A stretch of DNA of 64,000 nucleotides from Thermotoga sp. Ku-13t. Its GTDB lineage: Bacteria > Thermotogota > Thermotogae > Thermotogales > DSM-5069. The notes beneath the pieces are model-generated. The model did no database searches. It saw only the letters and a list, made by a program, of their open reading frames with translations, and was not told the origin of the DNA. The stretch lies in assembly GCF_011057685.1 (NCBI RefSeq), contig NZ_LNFY01000009.1, positions 243,810 through 307,809 of the forward strand, given 5' to 3'. Of this stretch, positions 63,716 through 64,000 are shown one piece after another. Position numbers and translations under genes: made by a program. Position 1 is the stretch's first letter, and each line of letters opens with the position of its first letter.

Positions 63716-64000
63716 ATGAGGGTGCCCCTTTTCGATATGACCAGGCAGTACGAAACACTCAGAAAAGAGTTGCTCAACGCGGTTGATTCTGTCTTCAGCT
63801 CAGGCAGGCTGATCATGGGAGAAAACGTCAAATCGTTCGAGCGGGAGATGGCCGACTATCTGGGCGTGAAGCATGCGATAGGAGTGGCCAACGGTTCGGA
63901 TGCACTGTACATAGCAGTGAAGTCTCTGGGTATCAAAAGCGGCGATTTCGTCATCACGACTGCTTTCACGTTCTTCGCCACGGCGAGCTGCATAACCAGA
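63716..64000 (+). CDS. DegT/DnrJ/EryC1/StrS-family aminotransferase (N-terminal part)
   Basis: Partial: 95 residues before the window ends. ATG after AAGGAGGG. MRVPLFDMTRQYETLRKELL, SGRLIMGENVKSFEREMADY, and the sugar-aminotransferase hallmark GVKHAIGVANGSDALYIAVK then ITTAFTFFATASCI. PLP enzyme of nucleotide-sugar amination, as in surface polysaccharide or antibiotic-sugar synthesis; the PLP lysine lies beyond the edge. Confidence 0.9.
   Translation, partial: MRVPLFDMTRQYETLRKELLNAVDSVFSSGRLIMGENVKSFEREMADYLGVKHAIGVANGSDALYIAVKSLGIKSGDFVITTAFTFFATASCITR

Overview
The window is a gene-dense bacterial chromosome segment that looks like the order Thermotogales, probably Pseudothermotoga or a close relative of Thermotoga. 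From memory, many proteins resemble Thermotoga maritima proteins over their whole length without being identical. Examples are MreB, ferredoxin, threonine aldolase, RimO, the TM1459-type and TM1112-type cupins, the TM0160-type nuclease, the TM1367-type cyclophilin-like protein and the TM0922-type Nnr enzyme. Genes overlap by a few bases or sit a few bases apart, GTG and TTG starts are common, and ribosome binding sites are strong and G-rich. There are no rRNA genes, recognisable tRNAs, CRISPR arrays, insertion sequences or phage genes.

Layout. 1-6033 (minus): KorB (partial) and KorA, a PflA-like radical SAM protein, AnmK, a GIY-YIG protein, and the cysteine pair CysK/CysE, preceded by a possible cysteine-containing leader peptide. 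6152-8686: a HAD hydrolase, two small exported proteins and a minus-strand PfkB kinase. 8719-15000 (plus): a ubiquitin-like sulfur carrier with an E1-like partner, PlsC, a bifunctional nuclease, a prenyl synthase, a membrane-anchored pseudo-lipase/propeller protein and a TPR protein. 14948-17735 (minus): MreC, MreB, a small membrane protein and a YitT-family protein. 17876-19911: groES-groEL with a clear promoter, a CIRCE operator and a terminator. 19910-23248: a DUF429 protein, two divergent cupins, agmatine deiminase and an SDR. 23249-23800: no convincing protein gene, but a candidate structured RNA ending at an intrinsic terminator. 23825-33278 (minus): an exported protein, a remnant of a formate/nitrite transporter, threonine aldolase, a D-aminoacylase, and the housekeeping group rlmN, PASTA protein, rsgA, rpe, rdgB, leuS.

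33399-36429 (plus) is a MoxR ATPase / VWA protein / unknown protein cassette, followed by a possible minus-strand small RNA. 36754-43659 (plus): a TPR protein, prepilin peptidase, lytic transglycosylase, Nnr, a second TPR/coiled-coil protein, TrmB and GpsA. DnaA and a ferredoxin are on the minus strand (43628-45284). 45374-56642 (plus) is a SYLF protein followed by a long compact run: uvrB, suhB, two deoxynucleoside kinases, a RodZ-like gene, DUF4416, rimO, pgsA, thpR, recA, recX and rny, closed by a terminator. It combines DNA repair, nucleotide salvage, phospholipid synthesis and RNA turnover. 56659-58954 is a small operon of an isochorismatase-like hydrolase, a thioredoxin-reductase-like flavoprotein and an RlmN/Cfr-like radical SAM enzyme. 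59175-63414 (minus): pyrG, a PfkB kinase, Sir2, a membrane protein and a cyclophilin-like protein. A DegT-type aminotransferase begins at 63716 and runs off the window.

The best candidates for undescribed biology are the RlmN/Cfr-like operon (56659-58954), the E1/ubiquitin-like pair in which the E1 has lost its zinc cysteines (8719-9676), the envelope protein with a glycine in place of the lipase nucleophile (11805-14159), the MoxR/VWA/unknown cassette (33399-36429), a probable CTG start on a cupin gene (20892), the short ORF overlapping the cysE start, and two possible structured RNAs. All functions are inferred from reading motifs; no database search was run.
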